This document shows, one piece after another, positions 7,498 to 15,838 of a stretch of 64,000 nucleotides of DNA. Made by a program: the position numbers and the translations under genes. Within the stretch, counting starts at the first letter, position 1, and each line of letters starts with the position of its first letter. The DNA comes from Balneolaceae bacterium. Its GTDB lineage: Bacteria > Bacteroidota > Rhodothermia > Balneolales > Balneolaceae. The stretch spans positions 2,090,001 through 2,154,000 of the forward strand of contig CP030887.1 in assembly GCA_006969905.1 (NCBI GenBank), read 5' to 3'. The notes under the pieces are model-generated. The model saw only the letters and a list, made by a program, of their open reading frames with translations, did not search any database and was not told where the DNA came from.

Positions 7498-8789
7498 AGA
7501 AGATAGTAGCATTAATTATCCTGACTGGATTTATCTGGCAGGATGTTTCTTCACAATCAGTGGAGAACACTTTTTCACTCAGCGAAGCCTATGAGAAGAT
7601 TCACAGCGACTACCCTGTTGCTGAAAAAATAGAAATTCAAAGAAGGATTACTGAATTCAATTTGAAGATTCGCCAATCGGGTTTGTACCCTAACATAATG
7701 GTCAATGCGAGTACAAGTTACCAGTCGGATGTAACCGAAGTTCCCTTTGCTGCTCCGGGTACCATGCCTCCTACCTTTAGTAAAGATCATTACAACTTTT
7801 CAGTGGATGTTACACAACCCATATTTGACGGAGGTAAGGTAAATGCCCTCAAAAAGATCGAGCAAAAAGCCGAAGAGGTTGGGCTGGCAAGCATAGAAGT
7901 GGAATTGCACAGAGTAAGAAGCCAGGTTGACCAGGTTTTCTTTGGAATTCTTCTTCTGAAAAAGCAAATCTCATCTTTTAATCTTTTGATAGAGGATATA
8001 GAAAACCAGCTGAAGTTGGTTACAGCAAGAGTAGAGAACGGAGTTTTGCTCCCCGGAAATGAACTCACACTTAAAGCAGAGTCGCTCAAAGTTAAACAAC
8101 AACATCTTGAGACAAGCGAGTCTTTAAAAAATGGATATCAGATTTTAGGCGAACTGGTTGGTGTGGACCTGTCTTCAGAACCTGAATTGATTGTGATAAA
8201 TACAGAATTAGGTGATGAATCAGGCTGGCATGCTAAGAATCGCGCTGAGTACATGCTCTTGGACTCCAGGAAAAAAGTTTTAGAGAACCAAAAAGGCCTT
8301 TTAGATACAGATAAATTACCGGTACTATCTGCTTTCGCTAAAACAGCCTATGGCAGGCCCGGCCTGAATGCTTTTGATGATGATTTACAGTTTTTCTGGG
8401 TTGTCGGCCTTAAAGCTCAATGGAATTTCAGGAATTGGAGAAACTCAGCAAAACAGAAAGAAGTACTCACCCTTGAGCAGAAAAATATAGACGCAGATAA
8501 AGATGCCTTTACGCGCCAGCTGAACTCATCTCTTCTGCAAACAGAGAACAAGATCAATGTTCTTGAGCAGCAGATACAATTGGATAAAGAAGTACTGGGA
8601 CTGCGGGAGCAGGTTGTAACCGAGAAGAAAAACCTGCTTGATGAAGGAGCTATTACATCCACAGAATGGCTGATTGAATTAAATGAAGAACACCGTGCAC
8701 GCCTGAATTTAGAAATCCATGAAGTTCAGTTAGCACAGGCCAAAATAGAATATCAAACAAAAAGAGGAATCTCATGGAATCAAAAGTAA
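7494..8789 (+). CDS. TolC-family outer-membrane efflux protein
   Basis: 431 residues with a signal peptide (1-20, cleaved near VSSQS) and two tandem OEP repeats made of long helices and short strands. The second repeat contains the leucine- and glutamine-rich helix around LLQTENKINVLEQQIQLDKE. Trimeric TolC-type channels carry substrate across the outer membrane. The start forms an ATGA overlap with tetR, and the end overlaps the adaptor gene by 16 nt, so the parts are translationally linked. Unlike E. coli, where TolC is encoded elsewhere, this pump brings its own outer-membrane duct. Confidence 0.92.
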   Translation: MKKIVALIILTGFIWQDVSSQSVENTFSLSEAYEKIHSDYPVAEKIEIQRRITEFNLKIRQSGLYPNIMVNASTSYQSDVTEVPFAAPGTMPPTFSKDHYNFSVDVTQPIFDGGKVNALKKIEQKAEEVGLASIEVELHRVRSQVDQVFFGILLLKKQISSFNLLIEDIENQLKLVTARVENGVLLPGNELTLKAESLKVKQQHLETSESLKNGYQILGELVGVDLSSEPELIVINTELGDESGWHAKNRAEYMLLDSRKKVLENQKGLLDTDKLPVLSAFAKTAYGRPGLNAFDDDLQFFWVVGLKAQWNFRNWRNSAKQKEVLTLEQKNIDADKDAFTRQLNSSLLQTENKINVLEQQIQLDKEVLGLREQVVTEKKNLLDEGAITSTEWLIELNEEHRARLNLEIHEVQLAQAKIEYQTKRGISWNQK

Positions 8790-9661
8790 ACTTCATCATC
8801 CTGCTACTTGCATTGGTAGGTATTTCCTGCTCGGATGATTCTAAATCGGATGCCTACGGCCAATTTGAAGCAGATAAGATTACCATATCAGCAGAGGTTT
8901 CAGGCAAATTGCTTTGGTTTAAAGCCAATGAAGGTTCAACGCTTGGTAAAGGTAACTATATTGGATTGATTGATACGGTTCAACACCATCTTCGAAAAAC
9001 AGAATTACAGTCTGCGATTCAATCAGTACGAACAAATATTGCAAAGCTTGATGCTCAGGCAGAAGTGTACCGCGCCCAGCTTTCAACTGTTGATAAAGAG
9101 CTAAAAAGACTGAGCACGTTAAAGGAAAATAATGCAGCTACCGATCAGCAATTAGATGCAATAACAGGCCAGGTTAACACGCTGGAAAAGCAGATAGCCA
9201 GTGTGCAGGTTCAAAAAAGGTCGGTTTATGCCGAGATCGAAACTTTGAAAAGCAGAATTGCCCAGGTAGATGACCAGTTAAACAGGGCACGTATTATAAA
9301 TCCGGTTGAGGGAGTAGTTTTGAATGTGTTTGCAGAACCAAACGAGTTGGTAATGCAAGGCCGCCCATTGTACGAAATAGCAAACCTGGATGAAATGACT
9401 CTTAAAGTTTATGTATCAGGTGCCCAGCTTCCCTCTGTTGTGCTTGATCAAAACGTGGAAGTTTTTATTGATAAAGATGAAAGTACAAATGAGCGATTCT
9501 CCGGTAGCGTAAGCCGTATTTCTGCTGAGGCCGAATTCACTCCAAGAATGATCCAAACCAAGGAAGAACGGGTTACACAAGTATATGCTATCGAGATAAA
9601 AGTGCCTAACCCGGATGGTAAAATTAAGATAGGGATGCCCGGCGAGATAAATTTTAATTAA
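8774..9661 (+). CDS. HlyD/YbhG-type periplasmic adaptor lipoprotein
   Basis: 295 residues. The N-terminus ends in a lipobox (VGISC, Cys19), so it should be an inner-membrane or periplasm-anchored lipoprotein. A biotinyl-lipoyl-like half (about 32-72) is followed by a long coiled coil (about 75-180), the second lipoyl half (VVLNVFAEPNELVMQGRPLY region) and a beta-barrel domain. That is the membrane-fusion protein order. It should bridge the two permeases and the TolC-type channel. The 16-nt overlap with tolC means its start lies inside the upstream gene. Confidence 0.9.
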   Translation: MESKVNFIILLLALVGISCSDDSKSDAYGQFEADKITISAEVSGKLLWFKANEGSTLGKGNYIGLIDTVQHHLRKTELQSAIQSVRTNIAKLDAQAEVYRAQLSTVDKELKRLSTLKENNAATDQQLDAITGQVNTLEKQIASVQVQKRSVYAEIETLKSRIAQVDDQLNRARIINPVEGVVLNVFAEPNELVMQGRPLYEIANLDEMTLKVYVSGAQLPSVVLDQNVEVFIDKDESTNERFSGSVSRISAEAEFTPRMIQTKEERVTQVYAIEIKVPNPDGKIKIGMPGEINFN

Positions 9662-9666
9662 GCGCA

Positions 9667-10590
9667 ATGCCTGCAGTTGAAGTTCATAGCATTTATAAAT
9701 CCTTTGAAGATGTAAAAGCTTTAAAGGATATCAGCTTTTCGGTTGAAGAAGGCGAGCTTTATGGTTTTATCGGACCCGATGGAGCCGGTAAAACCACGCT
9801 TTTTCGAATCCTGAATACGCTGTTGATACCTGATGAAGGAACAGCTACCGTACTTGGATTGGATGTAGTTGATGACTACAAAACTATTCGGCCCATGCTG
9901 GGCTACATGCCTGGGCGGTTCTCTCTTTACCAGGATTTGAGTGTGCAGGAGAACCTGGAATTTTTTGCATCTGTATTTGGTACCACAATATCTGAAAACT
10001 ACGAGTTGGTAGCTCCCATTTATAGCCAGCTGGAGCCGTTTAAAAACCGGTATGCCGGAAAACTATCTGGAGGGATGAAGCAAAAACTTGCCCTTAGTTG
10101 TGCCCTTATTCACAAGCCCAAACTTCTGCTATTGGATGAACCCACAACAGGTGTGGATGCGGTATCAAGAAAAGAGTTTTGGGAAATGCTGGTTGACCTT
10201 AAAAAACAGGGTATCGCTATAATTGTTTCAACTCCATATATGGATGAAGCCAAACTTTGTGACCGTGTTGCACTTATCCAGGAGGGAAGCCTTATGCAGA
10301 TTGATACTCCCCTGAACATCGTTAATGGGTATGATCGTCCTATTCTTGGCATTAAATCCAGGAATACCTACAAACTTCTGCAAGCCCTTAAGCTATACGA
10401 ATGGACTCATTCAGCACATCCATTTGGTGAGTTCATTCATTTCACAGAAAAAAGGGAAAAGCCTGATATGATTGCTTTAGAAGCTTTCCTTTTAGACAAC
10501 GGAATTGATGACGCAGTTATTAAAGAAGTGGAACCGGGGATTGAAGACAGTTTCATGGCCTTAATGAGAAAGGAGGTGGCGAGTGACTGA
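9667..10590 (+). CDS. ABC transporter ATPase 1 (counterpart of YbhF N-terminal half)
   Basis: 307 residues. Walker A is GPDGAGKTT (36-44), the signature is canonical LSGG (133-136), and Walker B is LLLLDEP with Glu158. The switch histidine is replaced: where ABC ATPases have THYMDEA this one has STPYMDEA (Pro190). The C-terminal 75 residues are an extra domain seen in drug-export ATPases. GPDGAGKTT instead of GPNGAGKTT and the altered H-loop are, as I recall, also features of the first half of E. coli YbhF. It should pair with the next gene's product. Confidence 0.93.
   Translation: MPAVEVHSIYKSFEDVKALKDISFSVEEGELYGFIGPDGAGKTTLFRILNTLLIPDEGTATVLGLDVVDDYKTIRPMLGYMPGRFSLYQDLSVQENLEFFASVFGTTISENYELVAPIYSQLEPFKNRYAGKLSGGMKQKLALSCALIHKPKLLLLDEPTTGVDAVSRKEFWEMLVDLKKQGIAIIVSTPYMDEAKLCDRVALIQEGSLMQIDTPLNIVNGYDRPILGIKSRNTYKLLQALKLYEWTHSAHPFGEFIHFTEKREKPDMIALEAFLLDNGIDDAVIKEVEPGIEDSFMALMRKEVASD
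10571..10576 (+). promoter_or_regulatory. Strong ribosome binding site inside the upstream gene
   Basis: A full AGGAGG lies six bases before the GTG start of the second ATPase gene, inside the end of the first ATPase gene. It supports the GTG start and an eight-base overlap. Full-strength sites like this are uncommon among the genes of this window. Confidence 0.75.
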
Positions 10591-11326
10591 TCCGGCTATT
10601 TTTACGAAAGATTTAACGCGGACTTTTGGCGCTTTCACTGCGGTAGAAAATATCAGTTTTGATGTGAAGAAAGGAGAGATTTTCGGGTTTCTGGGAGCAA
10701 ATGGCGCGGGTAAAACTACAGCCATGAAAATGCTTACCGGGTTGCTTGCTCCCAGTTCGGGAGAGGCTTCTGTAAATGGTTTTGATGTATATACCGAATC
10801 CGAAGAAATCAAAAAAAGCATCGGCTACATGAGCCAGAAGTTTTCTTTATATGACGATTTAACCGTTTCTGAAAATATTGAGTTTTATGGCGGAGTGTAT
10901 GGGTTACCTACAAAAGCTCTTAAGCAGAAAATAGAAGAGATTCTTTATACTATAAAATTAACAGAGGTAAAAGATGCATTGGTAGTTTCACTTCCTTTGG
11001 GATGGAAACAGAAGCTTGCCTTCTCAGTTTCGATCCTTCATAACCCAAGCGTAGTTTTTTTAGATGAGCCAACGGGAGGGGTTGATCCTGTAACACGCAG
11101 GCAATTTTGGGAGCGAATTTATGAGGCTGCTGATAAGGGTATTACCGTATTTGTGACTACCCATTATATGGATGAAGCCGAATACTGTGATCGCGTTTCC
11201 ATTATGGTTGATGGGAAAATTGAAGCATTGGATAGCCCTGAAAATCTGAAGAGAAGTTTCTCCACAGATTCAATCGAAGATGTGTTTATCAGGTTGGCGC
11301 GCGGAGCAAAAAGGAGCGATACATGA
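10583..11326 (+). CDS. ABC transporter ATPase 2 (counterpart of YbhF C-terminal half)
   Basis: 247 residues starting at GTG. Walker A is GANGAGKTT (38-46), Walker B is VVFLDEP, and the H-loop is canonical (VTTHYMDEAE, His194). The signature is degenerate: LPLG (137-140) stands where LSGG is expected, followed by the usual WKQKLAFS. Together with ATPase 1, which has LSGG but no H-loop His, this gives one complete and one degenerate ATP site. It overlaps ATPase 1 by 8 nt and the first permease by ATGA. Confidence 0.93.
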   Translation: MTDPAIFTKDLTRTFGAFTAVENISFDVKKGEIFGFLGANGAGKTTAMKMLTGLLAPSSGEASVNGFDVYTESEEIKKSIGYMSQKFSLYDDLTVSENIEFYGGVYGLPTKALKQKIEEILYTIKLTEVKDALVVSLPLGWKQKLAFSVSILHNPSVVFLDEPTGGVDPVTRRQFWERIYEAADKGITVFVTTHYMDEAEYCDRVSIMVDGKIEALDSPENLKRSFSTDSIEDVFIRLARGAKRSDT

Positions 11327-12432
11327 GTTCATTCAGGGGCTTTATAATTAAAGAGTTTAAACAGATCTACCGCGATACCCGGACTCTGATTGTTCTGTTC
11401 GGTATGCCCGTCATTATGCTGGTTCTTTTTGGTTTTGCGATCCGGAATGAAGTGGATGATGTGAAAATCGCTGTTCTGGATTTTTCAAAGGATGAGGTAA
11501 CCAGGGAAATAACTCACAAACTTTCAGCCTCACCTTCTTTTGAGTTAAGTGCCTACCTGAATACATATGATGAAGTTCGCGATATTTTTAAAGCAGGGGA
11601 GATTAAAGAAGTAGTAGTATTTGAGGATGACTTTGGAAGGAAACTGGTTCGCGATGGTGTGGCTGATGTCCAGATTATAACCGATGCTACCGATCCGAAC
11701 CTGGCCAATATTGTTCAGTCTTACACTTCCAATATTCTGAGAGATTATACAAACTCTAAGAATTCACGGCTGCAAATAGAAGCCTCAGGAATTACCCCTG
11801 AGATCCGGATGATGTACAATCCCGAACTAAAAAGTGTGAATCTTTTCGTTCCGGGTATTATAGCAGTAATCCTTATGCTGGTTTCTGCTCTAATGACTTC
11901 TATTTCCATTACCCGGGAAAAAGAAATGGGGAATATGGAAATTCTGCTGGTTTCCCCCCTTAAACCCATTCATATCATACTTGGCAAAGTGCTCCCATAC
12001 CTGGCTTTATCCATAGCGAATGTGGTTGTAATTCTTATTCTGGCACGTTTTATTTTTCAAGTACCTTTTGAGGGTTCTTATCTCTTTTTCTTCTTGGAAG
12101 CTGGCCTTTTTATTATGACCGCTCTCTCTTTGGGGGTCCTCATTTCTTCCAGCGCAAATAACCAGCAAACTGCCATGATGATTTCTCTGGCCGGTTTGTT
12201 GCTACCAACGGTATTGCTTTCCGGCTTTATTTTTCCGGTTGAAAGTATGCCCGTGCCCCTGCAAATGATAAGCCATGCCATTCCCGCTAAGTGGTTTCTC
12301 ATTATCGTACGTGATATCATGCTCAAAGGAAGCGGTATTCTTCTGCTCTGGAAAGAGACATTTATATTGTTGGTAACTACAGCTGTTTTGATAGCGATAA
12401 GCCTGAAGAAATTTAAAGTGAGGCTGCAATGA
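11323..12432 (+). CDS. ABC-2 type permease 1 (YbhS/YbhR family)
   Basis: 369 residues: one N-terminal membrane helix (about 20-42), a large periplasmic domain (about 45-170), then five helices (about 175-369), the ABC-2 membrane type 3 arrangement used by YbhS/YbhR drug exporters. A typical cytosolic coupling segment, EKEMGNMEILLVSPLKP, follows helix 2. The start overlaps the ATPase stop and the end overlaps permease 2 by ATGA. Confidence 0.92.
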   Translation: MSSFRGFIIKEFKQIYRDTRTLIVLFGMPVIMLVLFGFAIRNEVDDVKIAVLDFSKDEVTREITHKLSASPSFELSAYLNTYDEVRDIFKAGEIKEVVVFEDDFGRKLVRDGVADVQIITDATDPNLANIVQSYTSNILRDYTNSKNSRLQIEASGITPEIRMMYNPELKSVNLFVPGIIAVILMLVSALMTSISITREKEMGNMEILLVSPLKPIHIILGKVLPYLALSIANVVVILILARFIFQVPFEGSYLFFFLEAGLFIMTALSLGVLISSSANNQQTAMMISLAGLLLPTVLLSGFIFPVESMPVPLQMISHAIPAKWFLIIVRDIMLKGSGILLLWKETFILLVTTAVLIAISLKKFKVRLQ

Positions 12433-13553
12433 AACCACTTCGCTTCTTACTTAAAAAAGAGTTTCTTCAAATTTTCCGGAATAAGGGGATGCTTCCAATC
12501 ATTTTTGTAATGCCGGTAATTCAGCTTCTTCTTCTTTCATTTGCGGCAACTTATGAACTTAAGCAGGTGCGGTTCGGATTGGTTGATTTTGATCAGTCTT
12601 ATGCTTCACGGAAATTGGTATCCAAGTTACAATCTACCGGTTACTTCAAACTGGAAAGCGAAGGTTTTACGATGGAGCAAGCGCTAAATCATTTAGATGC
12701 CGGTACTATAAAAATGATCCTCCAGATACCACCGGATTTTGATAAAAAACTCAATACCGGAGAAGCTTCACCCGTTCAAATCCTGATTGATGCAGTAGAT
12801 GGCAGCACAGCAGGGCTTATACAGTCTTATACTGCTTCCATCATTGCAGATTTTAACAGGGAGCGCATGTCGGAAGTTATGATAGTATCCAATGCTCCTC
12901 GAAAGGCGACAGCACTAAAGATCATTCCTGTAAACTGGTACAACCCAGACCTGGATTATATTACCTATATGGTGCCGGGCATTCTGGTAGTCTTGGTATC
13001 CATGATCGGTTTGTTTTTGTCTGGAATGAATGTTGTACGGGAATATGAGATAGGCACGATTGAGCAGTTAAATGTTGCTCCTTTACAAAAATCACATTTT
13101 ATGATCGGCAAGCTGCTTCCTTTCTGGTTGATCGGGATGTTTGATTTATGCATCGGTCTTGCCCTGGCCCGTTTTGGGTTTCATATTCCTTTTTTAGGCA
13201 GCTTGTTTACTATCCTGGTTATTGCCGGCATTTACCTGATTGTTGTTCAGGCTTTAGGTCTTTTCATCTCCACCATTACTCATACCCAGCAGCAAGCTAT
13301 GTTTATAGCATGGTTTATTATGGTGGTGTTCATCTTAATGGGAGGCTTGTTTACGCCTATTGAAAGTATGCCTAAATGGGCTCAGGACCTGACCCTTGTA
13401 AATCCCGTAGCCTACTTTATAGAAATAATGCGAATGGTACTTCTGAAAGGAGCCGGGTGGAAAGAGGTATATAAAATGGTGCTCATTTTAGTAACTATGG
13501 GATTTGGTTTAATGGCCCTTTCTATTAATCGATACAAAAAAACTTCCGCTTAG
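12429..13553 (+). CDS. ABC-2 type permease 2 (YbhS/YbhR family)
   Basis: 374 residues with the same plan as permease 1: helix at about 22-42, periplasmic domain to about 175, then five helices; coupling segment YEIGTIEQLNVAPLQKS. The two permeases are clearly paralogous but diverged, so a heterodimeric channel is likely. It closes the seven-gene operon; only 52 bases separate it from the sigma-factor gene and no clear terminator is seen between them. Confidence 0.92.
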   Translation: MKPLRFLLKKEFLQIFRNKGMLPIIFVMPVIQLLLLSFAATYELKQVRFGLVDFDQSYASRKLVSKLQSTGYFKLESEGFTMEQALNHLDAGTIKMILQIPPDFDKKLNTGEASPVQILIDAVDGSTAGLIQSYTASIIADFNRERMSEVMIVSNAPRKATALKIIPVNWYNPDLDYITYMVPGILVVLVSMIGLFLSGMNVVREYEIGTIEQLNVAPLQKSHFMIGKLLPFWLIGMFDLCIGLALARFGFHIPFLGSLFTILVIAGIYLIVVQALGLFISTITHTQQQAMFIAWFIMVVFILMGGLFTPIESMPKWAQDLTLVNPVAYFIEIMRMVLLKGAGWKEVYKMVLILVTMGFGLMALSINRYKKTSA

Positions 13554-13605
13554 CTTTTCATTTCTATTTGAACCTTTTCATTGTTGGGCCGACCTTAATA
13601 GCTGA

Positions 13606-14163
13606 ATGAGTAGTCGACGAGAACATAAAATCAACGAATCTCTGGTACGCAGGTACCTGGAGGGGGATCAACAGGCATTAAAAGTTCTGATTAAACGATT
13701 TCATCCCCGAATCAGTAATAAGATTTATTATTACACTAAAAACAGGGACTGCGTAGGGGATCTTGCCCAGGAAAGCTGGCTCGTAATTATTAATGGCCTG
13801 GAGGGGGTAAAATTCCAGGTTGGTTTTGATGCCTGGGCGCTCACTATTGCCCGAAACAAGGCGGTAGACTGGGTACGTGAACAACAAAGGCAGCGAAGGA
13901 AAAAAGCCAGCTTACAGCAGGAATTTCAGGACAACTTAGAAGATACTGATGGGGAAGATGCGGAATTAAGAAGCGAGCAGATCAAAAAGCTTAAAAAAGC
14001 TATTTCATTACTTCCTGGTACCCAGCGCATGGTGTTGAGCCTTTTTTACCTTGAAAACTATTCGTTAAAGGAAATCAGTTACATCCTGGACATTTCTGAA
14101 GGAACCGTGAAATCACGCCTGTTCAATGCCAGGGAACACTTAAAAGAAACTTTACAACTCTAA
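13606..14163 (+). CDS. ECF-type RNA polymerase sigma factor
   Basis: 185 residues. Region 2 (about 24-95) includes a YYYTKNRDCVGDLAQESWL helix and FDAWALTIARNKAVDW; an acidic linker (105-125) leads to region 4 (about 130-182) with the helix-turn-helix YSLKEISYILDISEGTVKSR. No region 1 or 3, so it belongs to the small ECF group that reads special promoters. The gene four bases downstream encodes a membrane protein of the DUF6768 type, a likely partner or anti-sigma factor by position. Confidence 0.92.
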   Translation: MSSRREHKINESLVRRYLEGDQQALKVLIKRFHPRISNKIYYYTKNRDCVGDLAQESWLVIINGLEGVKFQVGFDAWALTIARNKAVDWVREQQRQRRKKASLQQEFQDNLEDTDGEDAELRSEQIKKLKKAISLLPGTQRMVLSLFYLENYSLKEISYILDISEGTVKSRLFNAREHLKETLQL

Positions 14164-14179
14164 ACCATTGAGGTTTATC

Positions 14180-14569
14180 ATGAAAATGAACAAAGAACAT
14201 ATCGATGATCTGATTGCAGAATCACTCAGTAAAGATGAAGCAGAATTTTATTATACCCTTGACGAAGAAGGGTTCTTGAAACAATGGGGAGGGCTATACA
14301 AAGGCAAATTGAAAGGATGGGCAATATATGTCACCATTGTGCAATTGATTTTTACGGTTATCACATTTTATTTGGGATATAAGTTTTTTACGGTGGAAGA
14401 TATAAGAGAGATTATACTTTATGGCGGTGGTTTTTTTATTGCATTTATAACCGTCTCAATGTTAAAGCTATGGCACTGGATGCAAATGGACAAAAATTCA
14501 ATAATAAGAGAAATAAAACGGCTTGAATTCCAGGTAGCTGTGCTATCCGAAAAAAGTAACGAGAGGTAG
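14180..14569 (+). CDS. DUF6768-type membrane protein, possible anti-sigma partner
   Basis: About 129 residues from the ATG at 14180 (MKMNKEHIDDLIAESLSKDE); the TTG at 14168 is less likely. It has a conserved cytosolic N-terminal part (DEEGFLKQWGGLYKGKLKGW), two membrane helices (about 48-68 and 78-98) and a short charged helical tail (MQMDKNSIIREIKRLEFQ). This matches, from memory, the DUF6768 family that accompanies ECF sigma factors in Bacteroidota. There is no zinc anti-sigma motif (HxxxCxxC). The function is not established; sigma-factor control is inferred from gene order. Confidence 0.75.
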   Translation: MKMNKEHIDDLIAESLSKDEAEFYYTLDEEGFLKQWGGLYKGKLKGWAIYVTIVQLIFTVITFYLGYKFFTVEDIREIILYGGGFFIAFITVSMLKLWHWMQMDKNSIIREIKRLEFQVAVLSEKSNER

Positions 14570-14698
14570 TTGTTACAACTACGGAAAGGCAGGAACCTCG
14601 CCGGAGAATCGCTGAGGCTTATAAAAGTGATATAAACTTCTTCGCTTTAGTTTTCTACTAAATTCTCTACCTTCCCGTCTCACAACTCACTCACATAT

Positions 14699-15838
14699 AT
14701 GAAGAAAGAACTGGAATCTATCCGGGAGCGGCTGGATGAGATTGACAAAACTATTATTAAGGCATTGGCCGAAAGGCAGGATGTAGTAAAAGAGGTTGCA
14801 TCTCTTAAAATAGATAAAGAAGCGGGTATTCGTGATCTTGAAAGGGAGGAAAGGCTGCTTAATCGTATCCGCCAGTTTGCACATGAATTCGGGCTGGATC
14901 GTTATTATGCGGAGCATCTTTTCCGCGAGATCATTAATAATTCAGTACGCTTTCAAACACATTCTTTGGTTGATCACCAGAACAAGAACAATGGTGATAC
15001 CATAAAAGTAAGTTACCAGGGTACAGATGGTGCGTATAGTCACCTGGCCATACAAAGACACTTTGGTGAGCGGTTTGGTAAGGTTGAAAGTTACGGATAC
15101 GATACGTTTTTGCAGGCGGCACAAGCTGTAAATGCCGGAGAAGTGGATATGGCATGCCTACCCATTGAAAATACCACAGCAGGTTCTATTAATGATACCT
15201 ATGATATTTTAGGCAAATCAAAACTTCACATTGTTGGGGAAGAGATCCTGAAAATTGTTCACTGCCTGTTAACGGTTGAGGATGTGGAAGTTTCTCAAAT
15301 AAGAAGGATTTTATCCCATCCGCAGGCTATCGCCCAGTGTTCCAATTTTCTTTCAAAGCTACCGAGAAGCAGGGTGGAGTCATACCTGGATACTGCAATT
15401 TCAGCGCGAAAAGTTTTAGAAGATAGCGACCTGTCCCAGGCAGCGATAGCCGGGGCTCATACAGCTGATCATTACGGCTTGAAAGTAATTGCACACGATA
15501 TTGCCAACCAGAAAGAGAATTATACCCGGTTTGTAATTGTATCCCCTGAACCTGTGCAGGTAGACCTTCAACTTCCTTGTAAAACCTCCCTGATGATGGT
15601 TACTTCTAACGAGGAAGGTTCTCTCATCGAGTGTTTGAATGTACTGCATCAGCATGGAATCAACATGAGTAAGCTGGAATCGCGCCCAAGGATAAATGAA
15701 CCCTGGAAATACTCATTCTATCTTGATATAGAAGCAAATACAGAAGATGCCGGCACAAAAAAAGCCCTGCAGCAATTAAAAAGTAAATCTGCAGAGCTTA
15801 AAGTATTAGGTTGCTACCCGAAGCAAGTGAGTTCTTAA
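14699..15838 (+). CDS. pheA: Bifunctional chorismate mutase / prephenate dehydratase
   Basis: 379 residues. Chorismate mutase domain (about 1-85), prephenate dehydratase (about 103-285; opening VSYQGTDGAYSHLA, catalytic Thr-Arg-Phe in NYTRFVIV) and a C-terminal ACT domain (about 295-375) with the ESRP phenylalanine-binding motif. It converts chorismate to phenylpyruvate, with feedback by phenylalanine through the ACT domain. It stands alone; its TAA directly abuts the stop of the convergent gene with no spacer. Confidence 0.96.
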   Translation: MKKELESIRERLDEIDKTIIKALAERQDVVKEVASLKIDKEAGIRDLEREERLLNRIRQFAHEFGLDRYYAEHLFREIINNSVRFQTHSLVDHQNKNNGDTIKVSYQGTDGAYSHLAIQRHFGERFGKVESYGYDTFLQAAQAVNAGEVDMACLPIENTTAGSINDTYDILGKSKLHIVGEEILKIVHCLLTVEDVEVSQIRRILSHPQAIAQCSNFLSKLPRSRVESYLDTAISARKVLEDSDLSQAAIAGAHTADHYGLKVIAHDIANQKENYTRFVIVSPEPVQVDLQLPCKTSLMMVTSNEEGSLIECLNVLHQHGINMSKLESRPRINEPWKYSFYLDIEANTEDAGTKKALQQLKSKSAELKVLGCYPKQVSS

